64,000 nt of DNA, taken from Nymphaea colorata (Eukaryota; Streptophyta; Magnoliopsida; Nymphaeales; Nymphaeaceae). The translations under genes and the position numbers were made by a program. Each line of letters begins with the position of its first letter. Position 1 is the stretch's first letter. Where the stretch lies: the NCBI RefSeq assembly GCF_008831285.2, contig NC_045150.1:7824001-7888000 (forward strand), in the 5' to 3' direction. The notes under the pieces are model-generated. The model was not told the origin of the DNA. It worked only from the letters and a program-made list of their open reading frames with translations, and made no database searches. Below are positions 33,690 through 46,765 of this stretch, in pieces.

Positions 33690-35963
33690 TTCTCCTGCCT
33701 TCACGACGGACTCTGCCACTCTCTCTCTCGGGTGGAGGTTCGAATAAGATCATTCATGAGAGATTTAATAAGCTCCCAGGGAAGATCTAATGCAGATTGC
33801 AGTGCACCAGTGTTTGATCCGTCCTCTTTTTTGTAATGTTTATAAATGGAATAAAGAAAGTTGTATAAAATTCCCTTAACTTGATAAACCAAAATATCAA
33901 CTCTTTCAACATTACCTTACGAATTAAATTATATCTTCACGCTTCAGATAAAGTTTTTGACCTTTTCCTCATTCGCCGGTTAAGGGATGATGTCTTCAAA
34001 CCTTTCCTTGTTGCTGCTTTATGAAATATGTACCTTGAAGGGAAAAAAAAAAATCTTCTTTCAAAACACCAAAGCCAACGAAAGTAAGTTAGAAATACAG
34101 TTGTCCTACCTTAAAAAGCTGCACTTAACTCCCTCTCATTTATAGCGTTTCTTGTGCTTGGAGAGTGGATGGACTTGAATAAATTCCAACAACCTCCCCT
34201 GCCGCTTCATGCATGCCTCGATCATGTTCCTTTAGTATTAGATACCATGCCCACCGTGTGGGCAACTGTCCACCTCAACCTCTGTGAACGTTTTTTAATG
34301 TTTTATTATCATGCACTGAACTTAAGCGTAGTTATATGGGATACCCACATACACCCAATTCATTGCAATAATAAAATGGATCGGTACCTTTTACCTAAAA
34401 CTTTCGAGAGCTTGGCCGCCATTGATTGAGGCATTGACTAAGTAACTCGTATACAACGATAACTTGTTTATTTTCATTCATTTTAAATATTGAAAGTAAT
34501 TTAAGTGGTGGATTTTATTTATTTCTACTGAAAGTGTAATGTTGTGGCCAACATATATTTGTTATTGTTTATTATGTTTGGGCGATTCAAAGCATTTATT
34601 CTTAACCGGTTCTTATCATTTTCATTTTTTTTTACTTTCTTTGAACTTTTAATATAACAATCTAAATTCATAGTACTTTTTATGTTATATTATATTATAT
34701 ATATAATTGTTTTATAAGAAAAAAGAAAAGGAGACAAATGATGAAAAGTTTAATATATATATATATATATAAATATGATGGTATTGCGAGTTGAAGCCAC
34801 ACCCACATCTTCATCAACCAAAGCTGGTGCCGCCACTTTGAAGAGTTCATCTGACTATATTAAGTGCCTATTTTTAGGTGTTTTGGTGTTTTTATTTATG
34901 TCTACTTTTTGTTAATTCCAATGTAGCCGTTGCTTAGTATAGTGAAAACGATGAACAATATTCAAATTATTACAATTAATAACAAATATCATTTAAGGGA
35001 AAGAAAGAGTATAATATGCATTTGATCAACCTTAGAGAGAGAGAGAGAGAGAGAGAGAGAGCTATTATAAATAAAATTAGAGGTGTTGGGGACATTATTA
35101 TAAACTAAATTAAATTTTTTTCGTTCATTTTCTTTACAAAGCTAAAAAAAATTGACATTTCATATTTTTCCTTTCCTTTATATTCAAAATTAATTTTTAC
35201 AATATTTTTTCCTCCCATTTCCTTTTTTTTTTTTCCTTCCATATCATTTTTTCCCGTTTCTTTTTCTTTCGACATTCCAGGTCATTGCTTTTTCATCCAT
35301 CCAAACATAGCATTAATGAGAAAATAATGTAAAGGACCTCAAAAAACATGAACATAGCCACTTGGGTGCGACCACTAGGTTTTCTAAAGTCTCCATCTTT
35401 GTAGCTGGCATTCAGAGATATCTGAACCAATTGAAGAACACAGACAAAAAAGACTGGTTGAGGTCCCTTTTAGGGACATTTTATAAGTAAATATACAAAA
35501 AATTGGTGTTCATCAATGCATACATAATAGATATTATTATATGGACAATTGCCGACGCATGCCCTTATGTGGCTCCACTCCTATGAAAAAGAAACCTAGC
35601 CCAAGAGAGTTGCATGAACTACGAAAGAAAGAGCAGCTCCATCAAGGGAAGAAGAACTTTCAACCCTTGTACGTAATCAACTGTTTTAAGCATCCCCTAT
35701 ATTTTGAATAACCAGCAGGAAATCTCACTGCCCAAGCAAGACCCAAAGCGAGGGATAGAGCCATAAATTATTTTTTTTTTACGTGAGAATTGAATTAAAG
35801 TTTTTTTGTATTTTGACTAGAGTTGAAATATCATTTTTCAAAAATTTTTTATAAAACAAGTGAAATTTTCTAACATTTACATGCAAATTTAAAAAAAAAA
35901 AGTGAAGTGAAGCCAGAACCCATGCGAACTCTACCTTTGTTTCTTCCTGCCCTTGGAGTCCAA
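33690..35963. other. Intergenic, upstream of the 4CL-like gene
   Basis: Presumed promoter region of the 4CL-like gene at the left edge; a possible TATA motif on - (TATAAA) is at 33839-33844, about 150 bp upstream of the ATG. Otherwise AT-rich, with an (AT)n run near 34754-34771, a (GA)n run near 35035-35061 and an AT-rich dispersed element at about 35750-35935. No gene recognised. Confidence 0.5.
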
Positions 35964-36143
35964 GCTCTCCCTAAGACTACCTACATGTCAACTAGCGAAT
36001 TATATTCTTAGTTTGGTATTCGATAAATGCTGGGATTTTAGATCAAATTCATCGCTCTCCCTAAGACTACCTACATGTCAACTAGCGAATTATATTCTTA
36101 GTTTGGTATTCGATAAATGCTGGGATTTTAGATCAAATTCATC
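35964..36143. repeat. Perfect 90-bp tandem duplication
   Basis: 35964-36053 and 36054-36143 are identical by eye over 90 bp. The unit is a multiple of three and gives a repeated 30-codon stretch in one frame, but that frame has no ATG start or recognisable domain, so coding is not claimed. Confidence 0.92.
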
Positions 36144-37240
36144 CAACACTTACATGATTTTTAATACCAAACCGGTTGGAGCCGATGCACCAACTGAAGC
36201 CAAGTCCCTACCCACCACTTTGTTTCTTGCTGGATCGACCCAGTAGGGCAGGCCGAGTCGAACCGAGACACCACCCCCCCATCATGATTGTCAGCTTTTC
36301 CTGTCCGTCGCTGAACGTCCCAATAATAACTACCCCCATGCGCTTCTTCGGCACGGAAGACAAAACGTTGGGAATCAGTAAATAAATAACAATAGTCGTT
36401 TCTTGAAAGCAACGGCGAAAAAGTTTTTCAAAAATTAACAATAAATATTAAATAATTAGAATTGATATTCGACACTCTTCAATCTGCCATAAAATCGAAA
36501 TATTTGCCACCAATATATATATTTATATATATATATATATATATATAATGGGTAACTTTTTCCTTTTTTGATACTCAACCAGAGTTCAATCCTTGGAATC
36601 TTCACCAAACGGTCTAAAAATTGCAGGTAGCCTTGAGAATATCGGATCAGATTTAAGAGGATCTGATGCACAATGCACGGATGAATAAATGGTAGAAACT
36701 TCTCCACCTTGTCCTTATTCCCAAATCTAACGTTGCTGCTGAAAGAAATGAAATAAGGGGGAAAAAAAGTTTAAAGAAATCCCATAGAAATTTATTCCAT
36801 CCATGCACTGAACCATGGAACGCAAGCTAGCCCTTGTCTTGTTTATAATAACGAAAGCACATGAATGCGCAGTAAGTATTTGCTAAGATGATAGGGAAGG
36901 CAGAGATATACCTCCATCTTGAACAACCTCTGGTTTTGGTAGACCAAAATTTATTGAGTTAGGGCGTTTGGTCTCAAATTGACGAGGAATTATGATTCTA
37001 AAATTTTTGTTTTCGAATTAAAATTTCAAACCATCGAACTCCCTCTTATAAAAGCAAGCACACAACAATTGGCCTTCATCCCCAACTTCAACTTCACTCT
37101 CTTTAAAATCTAGCTAAGAACACATTTTTTGAACTCTAGCAAAGGAAAATTTGTACACCCTATTTGGATGCACGCTCAATAGGAAGTCTTGTTTTGGCAT
37201 GGGGGGTCTCTTTTGTTAGTGAAAACCCTGCCACAGCAAT
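36144..37240. other. Intergenic, nothing recognised beyond an AT tract
   Basis: Contains an (AT)n run near 36517-36547. No gene or RNA recognised. Confidence 0.5.
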
Positions 37241-37640
37241 TGGCATGATGGCCAAAGGCGGAGCCAAGGGAGGCCGCATGGGTTCTGACCTCACCTTAAT
37301 TTTAAAAAAAAATTATATGTAATTTTTAGAAAATTTCACTTATTCTATATAAAAATTTTAAAAAATGATATTTTAACTTTAGTCAAAATTTAGAAAATTT
37401 TAGTTTGGCCAACTCATAAAAAATTTCTAGCTCGCCTCTTAATGATGGGCACATCATGAAAAATTTTTGGTTCTAGCCACACCTTAATTAAAAAAAAAAG
37501 TTTATATGTAATTTTTAGAAAATTTTACTTATTCTATATAAAATTTTTTAAAAATGATATTTCACCTTTAGTCAAAATTTAAAAACTTTAATTTAGCCCA
37601 CTCATAAAATATTTCTGGCTTTGCTCCTTAATAATGGGCA
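37241..37640. mobile_element. Two tandem copies of an AT-rich dispersed element
   Basis: About 37255-37450 and 37451-37640 are diverged copies of the same roughly 190-bp sequence, with a shared TTCTATATAAAA core and GGAGCC-like or GCTCCTTAATAATGGGCAC-like borders. The same element, some copies inverted, is at about 20990-21180, 35750-35935 and 51277-51473. Confidence 0.6.
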
Positions 37641-39029
37641 CATTACAACAAATTAAAATACCCCATCTACAACACCACCATTCTTTGTCTCTTTTCACAA
37701 CACCATCATTCTATGTCTCTCATTTCCTCCTCATGTGTATTATGTAAAGGCAACCTTTTGTTTCACGAAGAGGCCATTGTTTGCGCCAAATCTGGACAAA
37801 AGGTAAACTATTTACCTTGGCCTTCTTCTTTTCTTGTGTAACACTTACTTTGTTTTATGCTTCTGTTGTAAATGAACATCTCACCAACTGGTCGATCATT
37901 TGGAGTTTTTTATCTTTACTGGTCTTTGTGTTGAATCGTTGTTGAGATTGAGAAGCTCATGAGCTTGTGCTCAAGTTATTTTCTAGCTTGGCATGGTTGT
38001 GCTGCTCATTAACTGTTTGTGGATATCGCTAAACAGTCGATAAATGTTTCACTAGCATGCATATTAAGTTTAAATACATATAGGTAAGAAAAATTTGTTC
38101 GATATGTCAATTTAGAGCCGGTTTGACTATTATGGAACTGAATCCTTGGGCTTAAAACTGCAGGGTAGTTAGTGCATTATACGGTGAGCTTGAAAAAAAA
38201 AAAGGAAAAATATGGTAAGTTTTTAAAAATTAAAAATGAAGAAAAAATAAAGTGAGAAACTAATAACACAAACATCAAAAGATAAGTAGATTTGCAACAA
38301 ATAAAAAATAAAAAATAAAAAAAAATGTTTCGCATTAAAAAAACTGAAAAATAAAAAAAGTGAAAAAAAGGTTAAAATGTATCGGTGATACTAATGTTGC
38401 ATTTTCAATAACAATAAGGCGAAGGGCTTGATGCCGTTCTTAACTCCTCTATTTCTGTCCATTTTATGAGACAAACAACTATTTAGAACAATGAACTGCA
38501 AAATTATCAGCCTTATTTTGCTTGCGCCCTATTAAATTAAAATTATTTTAGCTGACACTTTATAATTTGTTAATGTATGGTTATTGTATAGTATATTGCC
38601 CAAATGCAATGAAATATATTTCTGATTGATGTTCCTTTACAAAATCTGTATGACACTTGTACATTATCGTTGCTTTTAACTTGTAGAATTACTAAACTTC
38701 ATTTGAAATCCTGCAGTTTTTTCTGTATAGAATGAGAATGATATTCCTTGTTACCCTTCTATCAAGAAGCGTCTTCAGAAAATTTATGCATACCAATGGT
38801 GCGATCCTTCACTCACACTACCTTGTGTGTTTGTGGCAGGTGGATTTAACAAATTTGTGGTTGTAAATTTTGCTCTTTTGCTATTTCTTGTTAAATTTTT
38901 GCAGCTGAATTGATTGCATTTTGCTCTTTTGAAGTATAAATTTAAGTATTGGATTTATGGCATTTTCATTAAAGTTCCATATTTTAATGTTTGCAGAACA
39001 CATATCTTCCAGCTCTATATCTTTTTCTT

Positions 39030-39068
<39 letters not shown>

Positions 39069-39410
39069 TCCAATATTTGTGCAATTTTTTTATTAACTTT
39101 GTAGTTTAGTTTATCTAACTGTGTGTCAACTACCATTCCCCCATTTTTTTGTCATCCAATAGTGAAAATTTGGTTTTTGTCATGTTGCCCAAACAGTAAA
39201 TACAGGTTTTGAATGCTAACAAAAAAATCGTTTCTCAAAACCAGGTTTCAATAAAAACCATTTTTTTAATGGGTTCCCAAGCTACCGCATAAATGAAAAA
39301 TGAAAAGTGCACCTTGCGTCGCCATCGGCCACTGCCAGCGACCGCCAGTTTCACCAGTGGCCGGCTGCCCAGACCATCAATTCACAAATTTTGCTTTATT
39401 TTTATATTGG

Positions 39411-39456
<46 letters not shown>

Positions 39457-40630
39457 TTTACATGTGGCTGTCGCTTAAAAGTTTGAAATTCAAAATAGTG
39501 GTGCGCCGTGGCGAGGCCATTTATAGCTTTACCACGGCCAGTGTGGGCTACATGTGGGCAGGTGCCCACACGGACCACAAAAAACTTTTTTATTTTTATA
39601 TTGATATTTCTGATCAATTTTTTTCATTTTACATGTTGGTGTCCTTTAAAATTTTATACCTAATGCAACTTAATCAGAATTTTTTTGGTTCTGCCACTGT
39701 CATCAAGTATTATACTCACTTGTGCTTCTTGTATTAGCAATAAAATTTCCCTTAGCTTTTGCTTCTATGCTACTCCTTACTAATTTAGCCTTCGCATAAA
39801 GAACTACTTATCTGATGTACAAAGCTCAGGCTCTGCAAAAAAATCCGATTTAGCATAATCGGGAGCTGCAGCTACGTCTTGTTTCCTAACCTTGACAGCT
39901 TGGGGCTGCATTAATATGAAAAAGTTATGAACAGGAAACAATCTTCCTACAATTTTATACAAAGCCTTTCAAATTTCAACGCACAAAACCATCTAACCTC
40001 AGCTTTGATATCACTGCAAGTATTTGCTTTATATCCTTAGCAACTGAAGAGAAGACCTGCTCCACATTGAAGGTTTTTTTTGCACTATGCATACCAAGAC
40101 CATTGTGTTACAGCCAGAGTTATATAAATAAGACGAAGCATGTGCGGTATATAAATAAGACTAAGCATGTGCAGACAAGAAAGAACCAGAGAAATAACTC
40201 AGATCACAGTACCAAATGATTTATATATCCACCCATGCCTAATCTTGTGATGCCACCACAAACTATAATTTGGATTAACACAGTGCTAGAGCCGAGTGGA
40301 GGTATAAAACGGCCTTTTTCATTTTTATCATGTTCATCTTATTCAGTTAGTGCCTTAGCGAACATATGAAAATGAAGGATTTTTAGTCGTTTCTTTCCTC
40401 TTTAAACTAAGCAGGAACTGACCCCAAGTTCTTCCAACGATTTGTCTCATTACCGATAGATGGGCAGTTTAATCTCATTATTCAGACGCAGATTTTTTCT
40501 CTCGATCCCATTTTCTGTCCTAAACATGCCACAACTTTTTGACGGAACAATTTATTCAAGATAAGTCATTCAGTAAACCTTATCTCAAATCACCTGTCAT
40601 GGAATGTTGTTCAAGTAAGCAGTTAAATGA
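37641..40630. other. Intergenic with AT tracts and AT-rich elements
   Basis: No gene recognised. (AT)n runs lie at about 39032-39069 and 39411-39456. A second AT-rich dispersed family (TTTTTATATTGATATTT ... CATGTTGGTGTCCTTTAAA) lies at about 39500-39680, with relatives at about 39370-39500, 53890-54060 and 55640-55760. It produces only low-complexity ORFs. Confidence 0.5.
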
Positions 40631-41350
40631 ATTAAACAAAACCTTAGCAGCTTCTTGTAGATAGCAGGTTGTATACTTGTGCAATACACACATACACATC
40701 CACACCTATATATCTATTCATCTATTTGTGCATGCATGTGCATGTGCATGTGTGTGTGTGTGCTGAAATAGGAAAAAGACAAGCCTGCAAGGTTGCTGAA
40801 ACCTGATCTGCACAGGAAGAAAGAACAGCTCCTGTTCTATTCGTTTTTTAATGCTCAGTATCAACACATGTCAGCTAAACCTTAAGCAAAACCTTATAGC
40901 AGCTTCTTGTAGATAGCAGGTTGTATGCATCTGCAACACACACACATACACATCCACACCTTTATATCTATTCATCTATTTGTGTGGGCATGTGCATGTG
41001 TGTGTGTGTGTGTGTTTGCTGAAATAGGGATAAGACAAGCCTGCAAGGTTGCTGAAAACTGATCTACACAGGAAGGAAGAAAGAACAGCTCCTGTTCTAT
41101 TCATTTTTTAATGTTCAGCATCACCACGTCAGAAAAATGAATTAAACAAAACTTTATAGCAGCTTCTTGTAGATAGCAGGTTGTATACATGTGCAACACA
41201 CACAGATACAAATCAACACCTATATCGATTTGTCTACTTGTGTGTGCTGAAATAAGGAGAAGACAAGCCCGCAAGGCTGCTGAAACCTCATCTGCATAGG
41301 AAGAAAGAACAGTTTCTCTTCTATTAATTTTTTAGTGTTCATTATAGTAC
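40631..41350. repeat. Three tandem copies of a 200-260-bp repeat
   Basis: Copies start near 40631, 40881 and 41141, each beginning with a conserved block around AGCTTCTTGTAGATAGCAGG. This is followed by a CA/TG-rich microsatellite, then GACAAGCCTGCAAGG and a GAAAGAACAG block. Copies one and two are closest; copy three has lost most of the TG run. No coding capacity. Confidence 0.85.
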
Positions 41351-41698
41351 TGATTAATTATGTACCAAAAGGCAAGAAAAACCCTTCAATGAATGCACTC
41401 CTTTATGGATCTAAACCTGTAAAATCGACATAACACATAAACACATCTTAGAAGCCTCCCTCAAGTTGAACATGCCCCTTCGAACCATTCAAAACTTACT
41501 TTTAAATGTCAAGGAATCAAAACCTACTAAATGAAAACCCTTCTGTGAACGTCTAAAATGCGTCGGGATAAACATCATTAAAATGTTAAATTGAAGTCTG
41601 TCTTCGGACGTTCAGACTGCAATTGGGCTGGACACAGTTAACTAAAAGCAGCAAGGCATCTTCATTGGATACACAATTGATAGCATTGACAGTATAAT

Positions 41699-42130
41699 TA
41701 TGGATGTCAATATATTTTATTTGGATTGGATGTCCAATTGAATCCTTCTGAAAAAATAGGATATGAAACAAATCCAGTATCCAATTGAGAAATTGGATTG
41801 GATCAGATTTAAGAAGTCATATCTGATCAAATTCAGATTTGGATAAACATAAATATCCAATCGGATTCAGATTCACATTGGATTTAGTTTTAAATGAATA
41901 TCATTTATCCAACGTTCTTACATTTTGAAAATATGTCAAGTTTAGTTCAAAATTCGGATTTGGTTCAAACATTAATGTAAAAATTGGATTCAGATAGGAC
42001 TTGGATTATAAAATTAGATATTGAATTCAGATATAATTTTCCTGTATCGAATCTGAATTTGAATCCAAATGTGTGAATATCCAGAAAAATGGATATGGTT
42101 AGGGGTATATCCAATCCATTGACATCCCTA
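41699..42130. mobile_element. hAT-like TIR element with degenerate GGATTCAGAT array
   Basis: Ends TATGGATGTCAA (41699-41710) and TTGACATCCCTA (42119-42130) are close to those of the 8566-9027 element. The interior is a decayed run of ATCCAATTGGAT / GGATTCAGATT words. The flanking octamers do not clearly match, consistent with greater age. Confidence 0.6.
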
Positions 42131-42458
42131 GCTAAATCAGATTCAACACATACAGGTAGCTGCATTATTGTTAAGGTGCATGAGTTGGTGAAAGCAAATT
42201 CTTCATGTCCATCTAGTTAAAGTAATAGGAAAATACTAATGGAAGTTGAAGTGGGGATTTTACTTATTTGTAAAGAACGTCTAGTTAAAGTTTGACATTT
42301 CCAATTACTTGCACTACAAGCATAATGGATCTTTCAAATATAAACTAGAAGTGTATGGTAGAATTGACTGATCAGAAGCACTTTGAATGGTTAATGGAGG
42401 CTTCAAACTTTGGTTGAAATACACGGTAGCCAAGCTATGTCTAGTGTCACCAACAGTG

Positions 42459-42625
42459 ATCAAAGCACAACTACAATTGGTTTCTTCTTATTAAAATTCT
42501 GTAATTATCAAAGTACAACTACAATTGGTTTCTTCTTATCAAAATTCTGTAATTATCAAATCACAACTACATTTGTTTTCTTCTTGTTAAAATTCTGTAA
42601 TTATCAAAGCACAATTACATTTGAT
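42459..42625. repeat. 48-bp minisatellite, about 3.5 copies
   Basis: Unit starts at 42459, 42507, 42555 and 42603 (partial), with a few substitutions per unit. As 48 is a multiple of three, one frame encodes a repeated 16-residue peptide, but no ATG opens it. Confidence 0.9.
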
Positions 42626-44840
42626 CAAATCAGTGCACGGTGTCTAGCTATCCTGTGAACCAACTGCAACTTAATTGATATACGGGTGCACAACTTGCTG
42701 ATCAGTTATTGTGAGTTCGTCCCAGTTTATCTTGCTTTGATCTCATCAGTTTAGCTAAATGAGACATCCAAAATTGAACATCATCATGGAACCCAATATA
42801 AAGGTCGCCCAAGATGCTGAAGAAGGTGATGATGAAAGTGGAAGCCTAGCTTTCGATCAAATTTCACCAATATTTCATAAGTGAAGTGAAACCGATTTAA
42901 GAACAAAGGTCGCCCAAATCATGATGAAATTCTCAAAATCACAAGGAAAGAGGTGACTTTGGGACACAATAATAATCTCATCGGGATCATCTAAATAGAT
43001 ATATTTACAGTTGGAGAGCGCCTGATAAGCAGAAAATCATGTTTTTGGTCGACGCACAACTATGTTCTTGTTATACAATTAAAACATTGAACATTGATTT
43101 GTAATACGTTAAATTTTGGGCTGTTTTTTATTTAGAAAACAGTTTCGGTCGCTAAAAAATGATATACAACTGCCGACGTCCCTAGCTGTCATCCCGTCTT
43201 TGTGTGGCAATAGGCAGTTGATATATACCATAGTTGTCATGTCTGAGAAAGGAAATGATTCAAACGGTCAGGATTTAGTTTTGAGATTTTTAGTTCTCTT
43301 GGCTGCACCAAACTCGATTAAACTAGATTTCTGAAAGAAAGAACGGAAGATGACAAATCTGTAGCAGGAACTGCAGCCGGAAACGACGGCTGCAATTCTT
43401 AATGCTGGTAAGATCATTCTTCGTTCTTCTTCTCTATGCAATGAATAATATTGACGATTAAGATGTTCTGAACCAAAAGAAAAATGATGGTGGTGTTCTG
43501 CCTCCTTTAGATCATTCTTGCGTGATGACGACGATGCTGTAATCCTTAAGGAAGAAAGAAAAGAAAAGGTTGACGGTTTGCATGTGCTGTTCTTATTTCT
43601 CAATTGATCGTAAAATGGAACACAGTAACATTGCTTCTGATAGTTCTGCTTTTTCAACAAAATGGAATGAATTGAATTCATGGCCAGTTTGAGTGAATTA
43701 TTGTTTCTTTTTTCTTTTTGATGCACAATACTTTTGCTTTGTCGCTTTTCCTTTATTAGATCTTAAGTTGGAGGAAATGCTGCAAATTTTAGGGTTGAAA
43801 GCGAGTAAAAGTTTTGAGATCGGCGTTGTTTACCTAAAAGAATTATCATAAATATTGCTCCGTTCAGATGTTTTTCTTCCTTTCTGTCATTAGTTTTTGT
43901 TTCCCAAAAAATGAGCCTAGGATGGGGTAGGAAATCATAGCATAAAACATATAAGAAACAGGATATTACAGCGACAGAAATTCTCGTAGAGAAGTTATTA
44001 ATTCTTATTTGTGTTTCTGATTAATCATATTACCATCACAAATATTTACTTAGAGTATAGCCTCTTGTCATGTGGATCCCTCTTAATAACAGGAAACAGA
44101 AATTCAGTCTGCGGATGTGATAGGTAGTGCTACAATTCTGTTCTTTCAGAATGCGAGAACAATTAGTTCTCCGTGTTTTTGTTGTCTGCGTTCTTTTGTC
44201 TGGTATTTGGTAAATGTCACATACTTTTGGAACACTCGGTTCCCAAAGAACGCAGCCTTCCCCTTACCGCACACTCCCTATGGATCCTACTTTTGTATTT
44301 TTATCTGGGACAGAGAAATAAAAAATGACTTGCTTCCGTGTATTTTCACTGAAATGAGATTCCCTTGTCCTCCAAAAATGCATATCCTCTACCTTCTATC
44401 GTCATTCACCAAATTGTCATAGGAGTAAGTCGCATTGACCTTGGGAAGTTATCAGAAGTAGTTGTGGTTGATTATTTTGCTCCTGCAGATGCAGCGGAAA
44501 AAATCTCTGTGACATCATATACAATTTGAGGTCAAACGGCTGGAGCTTGGTTGATGTTCAGGGATTATTCTGTGCCTGGGGCGTTATGTAGGAAATGGGT
44601 CTTCTTAACTCATTTTGTCAATTGGATTTCCAGTGTAGCCACAGGATGCCTTGAGTTTCAGTGATTTGATAACCCAATGTGCTTGAATAGAAGTGAACTT
44701 GTTGAAGCGGTATAAATTTATTAAGTTAATAAAAAGAAAAAAGAGTCTTAAATTCTTAATTACTGCTGATGACTTGTGCTTCTACCATGTTTTTTTGTCT
44801 ATTAGGCATCTTTCCGGAGGAAACTAGAAAGGACATAGTA
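42626..44840 (+). other. Upstream region and possible 5'UTR exons of the lipase-like gene
   Basis: No separate coding gene recognised. A donor-like CTG|GTAAG at 43407/43408 and acceptor-like sites ending at about 44487 (CTCCTGCAG) and 44805 (GTCTATTAG) suggest that the hydrolase gene has one or two non-coding leader exons. This is inference from splice-like motifs only. Confidence 0.35.
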
Positions 44841-46765
44841 ATGACATCTGAGCGGGAAACATTCAGCGCTTCAGGGCCTGTACATCTAACTCCTGTTGAT
44901 TGGTAATTTTTCTTTCTTTTTTGTTGATTCATCTTCTCAAGTTATGTTTATTTTTTATGTATGTTGATTTTCTATGTGCCACCGAATGAAATTAAAATGA
45001 ATCCTTTAGGACTTAGTAGTAAAAACAGTACCACTGGAAATGGGAATTGAGAGGCGCAGTGGCTTGTGGCTTCTGCGATGAAGTTGCATTCCCAAAATCA
45101 AATTTTGCAACATCCGTAATAAGCAGTCATTGTCAGTGCAATTCCTTGGCGTGGCCTCAGCACTCATGCATATTTTAGGATCAATGCAAAAGTTTGGAAC
45201 CAAGAACAGCTTAAAAAGGTGCTTCCAAAACCCCAAACAACTTCTAAGGATTTGCAATTATATAATCACGGACCCCATGTCTACATCTGAATGCAGAACT
45301 GCTAAAGGCAGTCCAGATGGTTGGTTCAGTAGTTAACATCAGCAAATTTTGCTTTTGGTGCACACACATTCTGCTCAATTTCAAAGACCTCCAAAATGTA
45401 CTGTAAGTTATGCCATCACTGTTACAGGTTCTCTTCCCTTGCCAAATGTGCTCCCTCGCGTATGTAAAATGCTCTTTCAAAACATTTTGCTTGATCAATT
45501 ATGATGGTAAAATTATTGCAAATAAGATTGTAAATTTCTATAACCAGTACTGAGGTCATAGACAGAAGATGAGGCCTCATCTTGAATTGAATATGATGAT
45601 AGGTATGGTTACAGTAATCTTTGAGATGAAAAACATCTCAAAGTGGATGCAAAGAAGCTCAATCTTTATATAATAATGCCATCTTGTTATCTTCAGATTA
45701 TCCTGGTCAAACACTTTTTTTGTTTTGTCTGCTCATTTGCAGCAATCATTGTCAGAGTTGATGTGGAATAAAATAAACTATGTTTCTTGAATCAGGGATA
45801 ATCCTGACCATCAACGGTCTGTTGCTGCTAGTTTAGTTCAAGCTGTCTATGTTCTCGAACGCGACCGCCAATTGAAGCGCAAAGGAGCTGATGCTCTTGC
45901 ACCCCCTTGGTGGGAATTCTTTGGTTTTAAGTTAGCACATCCTCTTATTGATGATGCTGATTTGTCAGTTTTTGGCGCAATTTTTCAGTTTAATGAACCA
46001 CTTTCATGTCTGAGCTTCCAATCTCAGGCTTCTCCAAGTGCAGTCATTGCTTTCCGGGGTACGATACTAAAAGGAGATTCTTTGTCTCGAGACTTGAAAT
46101 TAGACCTGAGCATAGTTCATCATGGCCTTCATCAAACTTCTCGTTTTCACACTGCAATTGAGTCAATTAGAAATCTTGCTCCTGTATATGCAAATAATAT
46201 ATGGTTGTGTGGCCATTCCCTTGGTTCAGCCGTTGCCATGCTTGCTGGAAAATGCATGGCTGAGAAAGGTATTCTTCTAAATACATTTTTGTTCAATCCT
46301 CCATACGTTTCTGCACCAATTGAGAGGATTAAAGACCAGAAGGTAAAAACCAGCCTGCGGATAGCCAGCAGTCTTCTCACTGCTGGCCTTGCAATGGCTG
46401 TCAAAGGAAGGAGTTTTGTATCTGAAGCAAATGAGTTGTTCACTGCTCTTTCAGCATGGACTCCTTGCTTATTTGTGAATCCAGCTGATCACATATGTGC
46501 AGAGTACATTGGGTATTTTGAGCACCGGAATCTTATGGATGCCATTGGGGCAAGCAAACTCGAACGGCTAGCAACGCAACACTGTATTGGAGGCTTGTTA
46601 ATGGATGCAGTTGGACAGGAAAGCCAACCTTTTCATCTCATTCCATCAGCAAACATGACCGTGAACTTACATCCAGCAGCTAATTTTAAACAGGCTCATG
46701 GTATTCATCAGTGGTGGAGTCTGGATTTGCATCTGCAGTCCAAGCTGTATAGATACGTTGGGTAA
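44841..46765 (+). CDS. Alpha/beta hydrolase, lipase class 3-like (At4g10955 type, 343 aa)
   Basis: Putative serine esterase/lipase; substrate unknown. Exon 1 is 44841-44902 and exon 2 is 45796-46765, joined through a split Trp codon with GT/AG borders (intron 893 bp). The protein starts MTSERETFSASGPVHLTPVDW. It continues with a VAASLVQAVYVLERDRQ block and APPWWEFF, then VIAFRGT (residues about 100) and the nucleophile elbow GHSLGSA at 160-166 with Ser162. An Asp in NPADHIC and a late His are candidates for the rest of the triad. I recognise this as the family of Arabidopsis At4g10955, often labelled a GDSL esterase although the fold signature is GxSxG lipase-3 type. No signal peptide or membrane segment is evident, so cytosolic location is likely. 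Length matches the family. Confidence 0.92.

Noticed and set aside
35953-36246. 97-codon ORF with a repeated 30-residue segment
   Set aside because: It opens with TTG, not ATG, and arises from the 90-bp duplication; no domain or splice context.
42410-42658. 82-codon ORF over the 48-bp minisatellite
   Set aside because: It has no ATG start, and its composition follows the repeat; treated as a repeat only.
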